Below are positions 1 through 7,806 of a stretch of DNA of 23,029 nt, piece by piece. The notes below the pieces were generated by a model that saw only the letters and a list, made by a program, of their open reading frames with translations, was not told where the DNA came from and ran no database searches. Position numbers and translations under genes: made by a program. Positions within the stretch are counted from its first letter, which is position 1; every line of letters starts with the position of its first letter. Source of the stretch: an uncultured Clostridia bacterium (GTDB taxonomy: Bacteria > Bacillota > Clostridia > Oscillospirales > CAG-272); NCBI GenBank assembly GCA_945485605.1, contig CALYSG010000006.1:1-23029 (forward strand), written 5' to 3'.

Positions 1-147
1 CATATACTCCAGTAACGGTTTTTTCTGCAAGCTATTATAACCTTTGCGGTTTATAAGAAGCTCTCACCGATACTTAAGGGCAGAAAAAAGAAAGACAAAG
101 ACACAGATACAGATAAAGAAGAAAATAATACTCCTGAAGAACAATAA
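1..147 (+). CDS. 3' end of a membrane-associated protein, apparently frameshifted
   Basis: Reading back from the TAA at 145-147, this frame gives a short hydrophobic stretch (LQAIITFAVYKKLSPIL) and then a highly charged Lys/Asp/Glu tail ending in PEEQ. That looks like the last transmembrane segment and cytoplasmic tail of a membrane protein. The same frame has a stop at 13-15. The hydrophobic reading continues upstream only in the frame starting at base 3 (YTPVTVF). Removing one T from the six-T run at 19-24 would join the two as YTPVTVFLQAII. The gene is therefore either disrupted, misread at a homopolymer near the edge of the sequence, or decoded by slippage. Too little is present to name the family. 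The stop codon overlaps the left arm of the following terminator. Confidence 0.45.
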
Positions 148-180
148 AATCCGAGCCTCCATACGGAGGCTCGGATTTTA
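145..180. terminator. Perfect bidirectional intrinsic terminator
   Basis: The arms 145-160 and 165-180 are perfect reverse complements (16 bp) around an ATAC loop. The GC-rich core GAGCCTCC is flanked by AAAA on the left and TTTT on the right, so a U tract follows the stem on either strand. It lies between the rightward partial gene ending at 147 and the leftward lipoprotein gene ending at 198, and would serve both. The left arm begins exactly at the upstream gene's stop codon. Confidence 0.93.
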
Positions 181-197
181 TTGTTATGCGACAGATT

Positions 198-2402
198 TTA
201 TTCCATAAGGGACGACGATCCCTTAGTATAAGGAATAGGCATGGTCTTCGTTTTCTGATCGGCGACGATTATCTCGAGAATGTTTTTGTTTGTCTTGAGG
301 TAGTAGTCAACGAGATAGAAGTCACCGGAGTTTGTGCCGGCTGTCTGCTCATTGAAACGATTGGTGCTTGTGGGCCAGACGAGGAATGTCGGAGCTGCCT
401 TTACGTAGAGATCCCTCGTGGCTCCGATCTCACCGTGGTGAGCGACCTGGACTATATCGGACTTCAGATAGTTGCCGTACATGGGTACCATGACGTTGCA
501 TCCGACGGCCTGTACATCGCCGAGCAGCAGCAGTGTCTGACCGTTCAGGTAAAGGCGAGTGACCGTCGTGGTGTTGTTGAAGTAGACCATGGGGGTCGGG
601 AAGAGATCCTCGTGAGTGTAGAGCACTTCGCATTTGACGTTTCTTATGTAGAAGTACTGACCGGTATGAGGCTTGAGCCACTTCGCGCCGGTAGCTTCAA
701 CAAGTCCCGGGATCGTTGTGTCGCCTGCCTTATCGATGTTCCAACCGTTATACATTTCGTTTTCGTTAACGGCGTTCGTTACGACAAGCTCAAGGCTGAT
801 TTTACTCTTGTAGGCGGTAACGAACTGTCTGAACACAGAGTGGTGATCCCAGTGCAGGTGGGTTATGACCCATGCGGCGATGTGGATCCCGTCGCTGCGC
901 TTGTTGAGCTTTTCAAGTATGTTGTAAAGCCTTACGTAATCATCGCCCTTTGATCCTCCGCCGTCGTAAATGATGAAGCTGCCGTCCTCAAGGGTGACGA
1001 TATAGCACATACCGAAGTTGTCGGCATTGTAGTTGAGTCCGAGCTGAGTGAGCGACATATCGCAGATCTTGTTCTTTATCTCCTGCGGCTGAGTGTTCGG
1101 GAGAACGGTCTCGGATTGGCTGGTGATGAGCCTTACTGCCTTGTCGTAGTCTACATAGTAGGCGTGTACCATCTTCTTTCCGTTGGTGAATGTCTTGAAG
1201 ACGTTCTTCTCGGCCTCATTTTCCATAACAGCCTTGTAACCGGCGGCAGTGAGCTTATCGCAGAAGGCGTTGTATTCATTGACGTTTGTGTTTTCGAACT
1301 TTATTCCGAGGCACCCGTTGTTTGCGTCGTAGCAGTAGTCAGCCTTTGTGCTTCTGAATTCAGGGATATCGGTAAGCCAGCCATTATATTTCCCGACGAA
1401 TTTGAAATCCTGCGCCAAGGACAGCGTGTAGCTTCTGTTTTCATCGGGGATTGCAATGGATCTTATGATTTCGAGTGCCTTTTCGTGAGCAAGCTTGAGG
1501 GTCGTAGCCGTCCAACCGAAGACTATCAGCTTGTTTCCCTCCATGCATACGGTGTATTCGTCGTACCCGAGGGTTTCTTTGACCTTGGCAAGCTCGGGGC
1601 GGTTGCTTCTGCCCACGATGATCTCGAAGGCATTGGGATCCGGCTCGGTGCCCGTGGGGACCCAGTCGTTTTCGATCTTGAATGTCGATTTCTGACCTGC
1701 GTAGCCGTTGAGCTTGTCGGCGATACTCATAGAGTACTCTACCTCAAGGTCACGACGGTCGTAGGCATAGTTCTTGTCGGAGGGTGAAAGGTTTATCTTG
1801 TTGTCAAGACCGTCCATGTAGATGATCTTGAACTCGGTCTTACCGTCCTTGAGAAGGTTGATTATCGGGGTGGCATCGCTCATATAGAATAGGCTGTCGG
1901 TGTATTTGAATTTGCCGTCCGAGCCGTTCTTTATGAAGTGTTCATTGAAATATTTAACGCCCTTGAGCGTTTCGTCGTCGCTCGTTCCGAGTATGACGAT
2001 TCTGTCGCCGACAGTCTTGATTATGAAGCGTGAACCGTCGGTCAGCTCCTTTCGTGCTTCGGCAGTTGCGGTACGCGAAGTGTTACCTATTACGATCTCC
2101 TTCGGATGATTGTCCTCGGAATCTCCGTCCTCAAGGTAGTCGTCCTCGTATCTGAGGTCAAGGCCGAGGTTCTCCTGGATCGAATTTCTAAGCTCGCCGA
2201 TCCCCTTGATAAGTTCGGACGTGGGGGTGGGCTTGAATCCCCTTATGACCTTGTAGCCGGTGAGGTCAAAGGTCTTTTCCTCGGGGACCTGCACACCTGT
2301 TGTGGTTCCGTCATTGCCGCCGGGATTGTTTCCCGTGCAGGCAACGAGGGCAGGGATAAGTACCGCGAGCATGATAAGTAATGCGAGCAGAGCTTTTTTC
2401 AT
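198..2402 (-). CDS. Lipoprotein with two GH67-N-like modules and a ComEC-type metallo-beta-lactamase domain
   Basis: A 734-residue predicted surface lipoprotein. The ATG at 2402 is preferred over an in-frame GTG at 2414, which would overlap the GGAAAGG ribosome binding site. Residues 1-22 form a lipoprotein signal with lipobox LVAC, so Cys22 would be lipidated. Two similar modules follow, at about 50-160 and 189-316. Each carries the EIVIGNTSR / EIIVGRSNR motif seen in N-terminal domains of alpha-glucuronidase-like enzymes. The C-terminal third is a metallo-beta-lactamase fold: H515-L-H517-W-D519-H520 is the HxHxDH metal site, Asp629 sits in LLLGD, and His656 in QVAHHGE, the pattern of ComEC/Rec2-type domains. 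The expected activity is metal-dependent phosphodiester or ester hydrolysis outside the membrane; the substrate is unknown. It is monocistronic, with its own divergent promoter and a shared terminator. Confidence 0.85.
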   Translation of the reverse strand: MKKALLALLIMLAVLIPALVACTGNNPGGNDGTTTGVQVPEEKTFDLTGYKVIRGFKPTPTSELIKGIGELRNSIQENLGLDLRYEDDYLEDGDSEDNHPKEIVIGNTSRTATAEARKELTDGSRFIIKTVGDRIVILGTSDDETLKGVKYFNEHFIKNGSDGKFKYTDSLFYMSDATPIINLLKDGKTEFKIIYMDGLDNKINLSPSDKNYAYDRRDLEVEYSMSIADKLNGYAGQKSTFKIENDWVPTGTEPDPNAFEIIVGRSNRPELAKVKETLGYDEYTVCMEGNKLIVFGWTATTLKLAHEKALEIIRSIAIPDENRSYTLSLAQDFKFVGKYNGWLTDIPEFRSTKADYCYDANNGCLGIKFENTNVNEYNAFCDKLTAAGYKAVMENEAEKNVFKTFTNGKKMVHAYYVDYDKAVRLITSQSETVLPNTQPQEIKNKICDMSLTQLGLNYNADNFGMCYIVTLEDGSFIIYDGGGSKGDDYVRLYNILEKLNKRSDGIHIAAWVITHLHWDHHSVFRQFVTAYKSKISLELVVTNAVNENEMYNGWNIDKAGDTTIPGLVEATGAKWLKPHTGQYFYIRNVKCEVLYTHEDLFPTPMVYFNNTTTVTRLYLNGQTLLLLGDVQAVGCNVMVPMYGNYLKSDIVQVAHHGEIGATRDLYVKAAPTFLVWPTSTNRFNEQTAGTNSGDFYLVDYYLKTNKNILEIIVADQKTKTMPIPYTKGSSSLME

Positions 2403-2470
2403 AAAATAAAACACCTTTCCGATATTTGTTTATTTTCCACAAAGCGGAGTTATAAAACTTCTTAATACTA

Positions 2471-2499
2471 ATAATATCACATAAGCGGCGATTTGTCAA
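2471..2499 (-). promoter_or_regulatory. Sigma-A promoter for the MBL lipoprotein gene
   Basis: On the minus strand, TTGACA (2499-2494) is followed by a 17-base spacer and TATTAT (2476-2471). This predicts a start near 2464 and a leader of about 60 bases. It lies back to back with the alaS promoter, with the two -35 boxes only 23 bases apart. Confidence 0.8.
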
Positions 2500-2522
2500 G
2501 CTCTCTTTTGCACCGCGGGGTA

Positions 2523-2551
2523 TTGACAGTAATGTAATTAAATGATATAAT
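2523..2551 (+). promoter_or_regulatory. Consensus sigma-A promoter for alaS-trxA
   Basis: TTGACA (2523-2528), a 17-base spacer and TATAAT (2546-2551) match the consensus in every position. The predicted start is near 2558, leaving a leader of only about 35 bases, too short for a T-box. The alaS transcript therefore shows no tRNA-sensing leader here. Confidence 0.9.
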
Positions 2552-2593
2552 GAATAAATACGAAAATATAACCGAAAGGTAAGGATATAGCTT

Positions 2594-5203
2594 ATGGAAT
2601 GGACTTCATTAAACGACATAAGGGAGAAATATCTTTCATTTTTTGAATCTAAGGGACACCTTCGCCTTCCGTCCTTTCCCCTGATCCCGCACAACGACAA
2701 ATCGTTGCTGCTTATAAACTCGGGAATGGCACCTATGAAGAAATACTTCACGGGTGAGGAGGAGCCGCCGCGCCACCGCGTGACCACCTGCCAGAAGTGC
2801 ATAAGGACGCCCGACCTTGAGCGCGTAGGACACACCGCGCGACACGGAACATTTTTTGAGATGCTCGGGAACTTCAGCTTCGGCGACTATTTCAAGAACG
2901 AGGCTATTCCGTGGGCATGGGAATTTCTGACGAAGGTCATGGAGATCCCGGAGGACAGGCTCTGGCCATCCGTCTACGAGAAGGACGAAGAGGCTTATGC
3001 CATCTGGCGCGATAAGATCGGCGTGCCGGAGGAGAGGATAGTCCGACTCGGAAAAGAGGACAACTTCTGGGAGCACGGCTCGGGCCCCTGCGGTCCTTGC
3101 TCGGAGATATACTTTGACCGCGGCGAAAAGTACGGGTGCGGCAATCCCGACTGCAAGCCCGGGTGCGACTGCGACAGATATATGGAGATATGGAACAATG
3201 TCTTCTCGCAGTTCTGCAACGACGGCAAGGGCAACTACACCGAGCTGAAACAGAAGAATATCGACACGGGAATGGGGCTTGAACGCCTTGCCTGCGTCAT
3301 TCAGGGCGTTGACAATATGTTCGAGGTCGACACTAACCGCGCGATCCTTGATAAGGTGACCGAGGTCTCGGGTAAGAAGTACGGAGTCGACCCGAAGAAC
3401 GACATTTCCATCCGCGTCGTCACCGACCATATCAAGAGCGCGATGTTTATGATCGCCGACGGAGTCATTCCCTCGAACGAGGGAAGGGGATACGTCCTTC
3501 GAAGGATCCTTCGCCGAGCCTCGCGCCACGGGAAGCTGCTCGGGATCGACCGTGAGTTCCTTACCGAGATCCTTGAGGTAGCGATCGCGCAGAACGACCG
3601 CGCTTATCCCGAGCTTGACACAAAGCGCGACTATATAAATAAGGTCGTTTCGATAGAGGAGGAGCGCTTCCACGCAACAATAGACGCCGGACTCGGCATA
3701 CTATCCGAGATGGTGGAGAGCGCGAAGAAGACGGGGGCTTCGACCCTTTCGGGCGACGGAGTTTTCAAGCTCTACGATACCTACGGTTTCCCGATAGATC
3801 TGACAAAGGAGATCGCCGAGGAGGCGGGGCTTGAGGTCGACGAAGAAGGCTTCAAGGCGCTTATGCTCGAGCAGCGCAACCGTGCCCGCGCCGCGAGAGG
3901 CAAGATCGGCGGCTGGGACGCCTCGCAGAAGGATCTGCTGTCGGGTCTGCCGAAGACCGAATTCACCGGATACTCGGAGAATAAGACCGAGGCTGAGGTC
4001 GTCGCGATAATTGCCGACGATATGCTCTGTGAGGAGGTCACTGAGGGTGACTTCACGCTCGTGCTCGACAGAACGCCCTTCTACGGAGAGGGCGGAGGTC
4101 AGGTCGGCGACAGCGGAGTGATGCTCCTTGGCGATACCGAGATCGCCGTCAACGATACGAAAAAGACCGACGGCGTATACCTTCATGCCTGCACGCTGAA
4201 AAAAGGCGTCGTCCGCGTAGGTGATACTCTTACCGCCGAGGTGGATTCTGTCCGCCGCGAGGCGATAAGAAGAAATCATTCGGCGCTCCACCTTCTTCAG
4301 GCTGAGCTGCGCCGTGTGCTCGGCAATCACGTTGAGCAGGCGGGCTCGTATGTCGATGAAACGCGCGGAAGGTTCGATTTCACACACTTCTCGGCGGTCA
4401 CACCGGAGGAGCTTAAGAAGGTCGAAGACCTTGTTAACGGAGCGATACTTGCGGGAGTCACTGTCGATACTGTCGTCACTGATATTGACGAAGCCAAGAA
4501 AATGGGCGCTATGATGCTCTTCGGCGAGAAGTACGGCAAGGTCGTCCGCGTTGTCAGGATGGGCGACGAGTCGGTCGAATTCTGCGGAGGAACTCATGTC
4601 GACAACACCTCGAAGATAGGACTTTTCCATATAGTCAGCGAGTCCTCGGTGGCTGCGGGTGTCCGACGTATCGAGTGCGTGACGGGCTTTGAGTCACTGA
4701 AGCAGCTCCGCGAGAAGGATATGCTGCTTGCCTTGACCGCAAAGGAGATCAAGGCTCAGAACGTCGGCGAGCTTCCGAAGCGCGGTGCGGCTGTCATGTC
4801 CGAGATCAAGGAGCTGAAGCGCGAGATAGAGGCTCTGAACGGTAAGCTCGCGGCATCGAAGCTCGATTCGATAATGGCAGGTGCTGTCGACCTCGGAAAC
4901 TATAAGCTCGTGACCGGCAAGCTCGAGGGCATGAATATTGCGGCGGCACGTTCTCTCGCCGATGATATAAAGGCTTCACATCCCGACACAGTGGCTCTTC
5001 TTGCGGTGGTATGCGACGGTAAGCTGAACTTCGTCTGCGTTGCCGGAGCCGATGCCGTAAAGAACGGTGCGCACGCGGGCAGGCTCGTCAGCGCGGCGGC
5101 AGCCGTTGCGGGCGGCAAGGGCGGCGGACGCCCCGATTCGGCTATGGCGGGCGCGCCCGACCTCGGAAAGGTCGACGAAGCTCTCGATTCTGTCAGAAAA
5201 TAA
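2594..5203 (+). CDS. alaS: Alanine--tRNA ligase
   Basis: A class II aminoacyl-tRNA synthetase of 869 residues, close to the usual bacterial length of about 875. It charges tRNA-Ala and hydrolyses mischarged Ser- and Gly-tRNA-Ala in the cytoplasm. The N-terminal catalytic domain is typical (NSGMAPMKKYF, then RTPDLERVGHTARHGTFFEMLGNFSFGDYF, read as two adjoining blocks). The editing-domain zinc ligands are intact: H562-x3-H566 in NHSALHLL, and C664-x3-H668 in CGGTH. The C-terminal DHHA1-type domain ends with GGKGGGRPDSAMAG. The start ATG follows an AAAGGTAAGGA ribosome binding site. The gene is followed after 17 bases by trxA, with no terminator between, so the two are probably co-transcribed. 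Confidence 0.98.
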   Translation: MEWTSLNDIREKYLSFFESKGHLRLPSFPLIPHNDKSLLLINSGMAPMKKYFTGEEEPPRHRVTTCQKCIRTPDLERVGHTARHGTFFEMLGNFSFGDYFKNEAIPWAWEFLTKVMEIPEDRLWPSVYEKDEEAYAIWRDKIGVPEERIVRLGKEDNFWEHGSGPCGPCSEIYFDRGEKYGCGNPDCKPGCDCDRYMEIWNNVFSQFCNDGKGNYTELKQKNIDTGMGLERLACVIQGVDNMFEVDTNRAILDKVTEVSGKKYGVDPKNDISIRVVTDHIKSAMFMIADGVIPSNEGRGYVLRRILRRASRHGKLLGIDREFLTEILEVAIAQNDRAYPELDTKRDYINKVVSIEEERFHATIDAGLGILSEMVESAKKTGASTLSGDGVFKLYDTYGFPIDLTKEIAEEAGLEVDEEGFKALMLEQRNRARAARGKIGGWDASQKDLLSGLPKTEFTGYSENKTEAEVVAIIADDMLCEEVTEGDFTLVLDRTPFYGEGGGQVGDSGVMLLGDTEIAVNDTKKTDGVYLHACTLKKGVVRVGDTLTAEVDSVRREAIRRNHSALHLLQAELRRVLGNHVEQAGSYVDETRGRFDFTHFSAVTPEELKKVEDLVNGAILAGVTVDTVVTDIDEAKKMGAMMLFGEKYGKVVRVVRMGDESVEFCGGTHVDNTSKIGLFHIVSESSVAAGVRRIECVTGFESLKQLREKDMLLALTAKEIKAQNVGELPKRGAAVMSEIKELKREIEALNGKLAASKLDSIMAGAVDLGNYKLVTGKLEGMNIAAARSLADDIKASHPDTVALLAVVCDGKLNFVCVAGADAVKNGAHAGRLVSAAAAVAGGKGGGRPDSAMAGAPDLGKVDEALDSVRK

Positions 5204-5220
5204 AGTAACGGAGATTTAAA

Positions 5221-5541
5221 ATGGCTGAACTTAAGATAACGAAGGACAATTTTGAGGACGAGGTCCTCTGCTCGGATATCCCGGTAATGCTCGATTTCTG
5301 GGCTGAGTGGTGCGGTCCCTGCCGCATGCTTGCCCCGACGGTAGAGAAGATAGCGGGTGACTATGAGGGAAAAATCAAGGTCGGAAAGGTAAATGTAGAC
5401 GAGGAGCCCGAGCTTGCCTCGGCGTTCAGGATCGACAGCATCCCGACAGTGATAATTATCAAGGATAAGACAGTCAAAGCGATCTCGCTCGGCTATAAAC
5501 CCGAGTCGGCGCTGACCGCCCTTATCGATAAGGAGCTTTGA
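5221..5541 (+). CDS. trxA: Thioredoxin
   Basis: A 106-residue thioredoxin, the normal length for the family. The redox-active motif is W30-C31-G32-P33-C34, and the conserved cis-proline is Pro75 in the SIPT segment. Asp25 in LDFWA, the buried acid of classical thioredoxins, is present. It would reduce cytosolic disulfides using electrons from thioredoxin reductase, which is not in this window. It starts 17 bases after alaS with a CGGAG ribosome binding site and ends at a hairpin terminator, so it is the last gene of the alaS unit. Nothing in the sequence suggests a specialised (for example secreted) thioredoxin. Confidence 0.95.
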   Translation: MAELKITKDNFEDEVLCSDIPVMLDFWAEWCGPCRMLAPTVEKIAGDYEGKIKVGKVNVDEEPELASAFRIDSIPTVIIIKDKTVKAISLGYKPESALTALIDKEL

Positions 5542-5553
5542 GGCTTCGCTCAT

Positions 5554-5604
5554 AAAAAAGAATCACCGTGGGAGCTTTCTTTGCGGAGAGCTTCCACGGT
5601 TTTT
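5554..5604. terminator. Bidirectional terminator between trxA and the leftward flavoprotein gene
   Basis: ACCGTGGGAGCTTTC (5565-5579) pairs with GAGAGCTTCCACGGT (5586-5600) with two wobble positions and a six-base loop. It is followed by TTTTT on the plus strand and preceded by AAAAAA (5554-5559), which gives a U tract on the minus strand. It is placed to terminate both converging genes. Confidence 0.85.
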
Positions 5605-5650
5605 ATCTTAAGGCGATCCGGCATTTGAACGAAAAATGTGCGGTATTGCC

Positions 5651-6724
5651 TTATATTTTCAGCGATGCGATTCCGGTGCGCAGGATCAGATTTCTTGTGT
5701 GCTGTGAGAAGATCACACGTCGCTTTATTTCTTTAAGAATGAGCTTGCGGCGTATCCCCGATACAAGCTTTTCGTATGTATCTGCTATCCTGTGAAGGTC
5801 AAGCCTGCCGCCGGTATGCTCGAATGCTTCGGCGAGCAGCCTTCCGCTGTCAAGAGCATAGCTTATACCCTCGTAGGAGCTCGGGCTGACGAAGCCCGCC
5901 GCCTCGCCTATGAGAAAAGCTCCGTCGCCTCCGATAAGAAAATCAGATTGCTTTTTCGGACTGCATATGAGGCAAGCCTCGGTCTTAAGCGCCTTTTCTC
6001 CGTCAATGGGAAGTATCCCGTCGGCGATCAGCTTAGATTTCTGACGTTCGAAGGATTCACGGCAGTTTTTTTGAGGGAAGCACCCGCCGAACATAATAAG
6101 CCCGTCCTTGTAAGCCGACCAGGAGCATGACGGACTTGTTTCGCCGTCGAAAATGCAGGAATAAAAGGGTTCGCTTCGCCCGTCGTCGGAAAACCACTGC
6201 TGAATAGCTATGTAACGCTTTATTTTATCCCGCTTTCCCGATTCGGAGAGAAGAAATTTGCGCACGCCCGAATTACCGCCGTCGGCACCGACGAGGGCTC
6301 GGCAGAAAAGGCTGTCACCGTTCCCCAAGGTAAGACCGAAGCCTTTGTTTTGCCGTTCGATCCGAGTCACTCTCCCCGTCCGGACCTCAACCGTGTCGGG
6401 GATGAGCGATATAAGCCAACGGTCGAACCGAAGTCTGTCCATATTAAGATAGCGGCGCGGGTAGAGTCGCGTCAGACGCGTTTTCGCATCGTATACCTTG
6501 ACAGAAAATATCTGAGGATCGACGAGGATCTCTTTTGGCAGGGTCAGCTTCATTCCCGCGAGAACGTTCTGCGCGTCCGGGGCGAGAAGCCCGCCGCATG
6601 GCTTGCGTGATATTTCACTCTGACCGTCGGCGAGAAATACCGATAGACCTGTTTTCGATGCGAGCCTTGCAAAGGTCGCTCCCGCCGGTCCCGCTCCTAT
6701 TATCGCTATGTCAAAATCCCGCAC
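5651..6724 (-). CDS. Geranylgeranyl reductase-family FAD-dependent oxidoreductase
   Basis: A 357-residue flavoprotein of the geranylgeranyl reductase / ChlP-like superfamily. Members reduce isoprenoid double bonds or oxidise small substrates with bound FAD. The Rossmann FAD motif GAGPAG is at 10-15, the conserved KPCGG at 41-45, ADGGNSGVR at 147-155, and the second FAD-binding segment GEAAGFVSPSSYEGI at 273-287. The start is GTG at 6724, 9 bases after a strong AAAGGAG site. No transmembrane segment is evident. The gene stands alone between its own promoter and a shared terminator, so context does not reveal a substrate. A role in saturating a polyprenyl chain (menaquinone or lipid carrier) is possible but inferred. 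A related flavin monooxygenase-like function cannot be excluded. Confidence 0.82.
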   Translation of the reverse strand: MRDFDIAIIGAGPAGATFARLASKTGLSVFLADGQSEISRKPCGGLLAPDAQNVLAGMKLTLPKEILVDPQIFSVKVYDAKTRLTRLYPRRYLNMDRLRFDRWLISLIPDTVEVRTGRVTRIERQNKGFGLTLGNGDSLFCRALVGADGGNSGVRKFLLSESGKRDKIKRYIAIQQWFSDDGRSEPFYSCIFDGETSPSCSWSAYKDGLIMFGGCFPQKNCRESFERQKSKLIADGILPIDGEKALKTEACLICSPKKQSDFLIGGDGAFLIGEAAGFVSPSSYEGISYALDSGRLLAEAFEHTGGRLDLHRIADTYEKLVSGIRRKLILKEIKRRVIFSQHTRNLILRTGIASLKI

Positions 6725-6756
6725 GGTATCTTTCTCCTTTCGGGTTGTGTTTTTTA

Positions 6757-6785
6757 ATTATATCATTTTACCTGCCCAAAGTAAA
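6757..6785 (-). promoter_or_regulatory. Sigma-A promoter for the flavoprotein gene
   Basis: On the minus strand, TTTACT (6785-6780) lies 17 bases upstream of TATAAT (6762-6757). The -10 is perfect and the -35 matches four of six positions. The predicted start is near 6750, giving a leader of about 25 bases before the GTG start. Confidence 0.7.
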
Positions 6786-6837
6786 GTTTTTTATTTGTGA
6801 AAAATGAGATATTTTTCGTGAAATTCAATAAAAGCGT

Positions 6838-6866
6838 TTGACAAACGGCGGATAATATAGTATAAT
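6838..6866 (+). promoter_or_regulatory. Consensus sigma-A promoter for rsmE
   Basis: TTGACA (6838-6843), 17 bases and TATAAT (6861-6866) form another exact consensus match. It diverges from the flavoprotein promoter. The predicted start is near 6873, about 43 bases before the preferred rsmE start. Confidence 0.88.
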
Positions 6867-6915
6867 TTAAGTTGTTTACGCACAAATACGACAAAAGATG
6901 TCATCGGAGGTCAGA

Positions 6916-7686
6916 ATGCCGAGATTTTTCGTCGGTGAAGGGCAGATAAGCCGAGACCGCGTGATTATCACGGGTGAGGATGCCTTTCATATTTCAAGGT
7001 CGCTTCGCATGGCGGTCGGAGAGCACATTACCGTTTGCGACGGTGATATGAACGAATACGAATGTGAGCTCGTTGCCTTTCCGGGTGACGTTGAGGCAAG
7101 GATAATAAATAAAAAGCGGACGGCTTCGGAGCCTCCGTTTTTCGCGTGTATATGGCAGGCACTTCCGAAAGGCGAGAAGCTCGATACTGTGATACAGAAA
7201 TCGGTCGAATGCGGCGCGTCCGAGATAAGGCTGTTTGAGTCCGAGCGCTGTATTGTCCGCACAAATCCCGCGTCGGAGGACAAAAAGGGGCAGAGAAGAC
7301 AGAAGATCGCCCTTGAAGCGGCGAAACAGAGCGGAAGAGGCATCGTTCCGCGCGTTTTCGGCGCCGTCAGCTTTTCGGAAATGCTCAGATCCGCCGCGAG
7401 TGCGGATATCCCTCTTTTTTGCTACGAGGGGGAGGGAACCGTTCCGCTCGGTGAGGTGCTTAGAAGCTCGGTATTAAGGCTTTGCAGACGCGAGGGCTTG
7501 ACTGTTTCCGTCGTGATAGGCCCCGAGGGAGGCTTCTCTCACACCGAATACGAACGCGCGGCAGAGGCGGGACTCATTCCCGTCGGACTCGGAAAACGTA
7601 TTTTGCGTACCGAAACCGTGTCGACTTTTCTCCTCGGAGCGCTGTCTTACGAGTTTGAGCTCGGCGGTGCTTCGTCAAATGAGTGA
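6916..7686 (+). CDS. rsmE: 16S rRNA (uracil-1498-N3)-methyltransferase
   Basis: A SPOUT-class RNA methyltransferase that methylates U1498 of 16S rRNA using S-adenosylmethionine. The protein has 256 residues from the ATG at 6916. That start is chosen because CGGAGG (6905-6910) precedes it at proper spacing and MPRFF is the family's usual beginning; the ATG at 6898 lacks a binding site. An N-terminal PUA-like domain (about 1-68) is followed by the knotted catalytic domain. Family hallmarks are KGEKLDTVIQKSVECGAS at 85-102, AAKQSGR around 135-141, GPEGGFS at 202-208 and LGKRILRTET at 225-234, the SAM-binding knot. It is commonly next to prmA in other bacteria, but here it stands alone behind its own strong promoter. 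Confidence 0.96.
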   Translation: MPRFFVGEGQISRDRVIITGEDAFHISRSLRMAVGEHITVCDGDMNEYECELVAFPGDVEARIINKKRTASEPPFFACIWQALPKGEKLDTVIQKSVECGASEIRLFESERCIVRTNPASEDKKGQRRQKIALEAAKQSGRGIVPRVFGAVSFSEMLRSAASADIPLFCYEGEGTVPLGEVLRSSVLRLCRREGLTVSVVIGPEGGFSHTEYERAAEAGLIPVGLGKRILRTETVSTFLLGALSYEFELGGASSNE

Positions 7687-7736
7687 ATTTTTACAATTAT
7701 TTTTTTGTCTTTTTAGAAATAATATAAAATACCCTA

Positions 7737-7765
7737 TTGAAAAATCACAAATAGTGTAGTACAAT
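7737..7765 (+). promoter_or_regulatory. Sigma-A promoter for the PucR/CdaR-type regulator
   Basis: TTGAAA (7737-7742), a 17-base spacer and TACAAT (7760-7765) match five of six positions in each box. The leader is about 35 bases. The 120-base gap after rsmE is AT-rich and shows no clear terminator hairpin, so read-through from rsmE is also possible. Confidence 0.65.
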
Positions 7766-7806
7766 ATAGTATAGAATATACAAAACGGAAGAAGAGGGCA
7801 AAAACA

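Noticed and set aside
2415..2593. T-box leader for alaS
   Set aside because: The consensus promoter leaves only about 35 transcribed bases before the start codon, too few for a T-box with its terminator.
2636..3673. Long minus-strand open frame of 345 residues
   Set aside because: It lies wholly inside alaS, whose translation shows all expected family motifs. The antisense frame has no recognisable motif.
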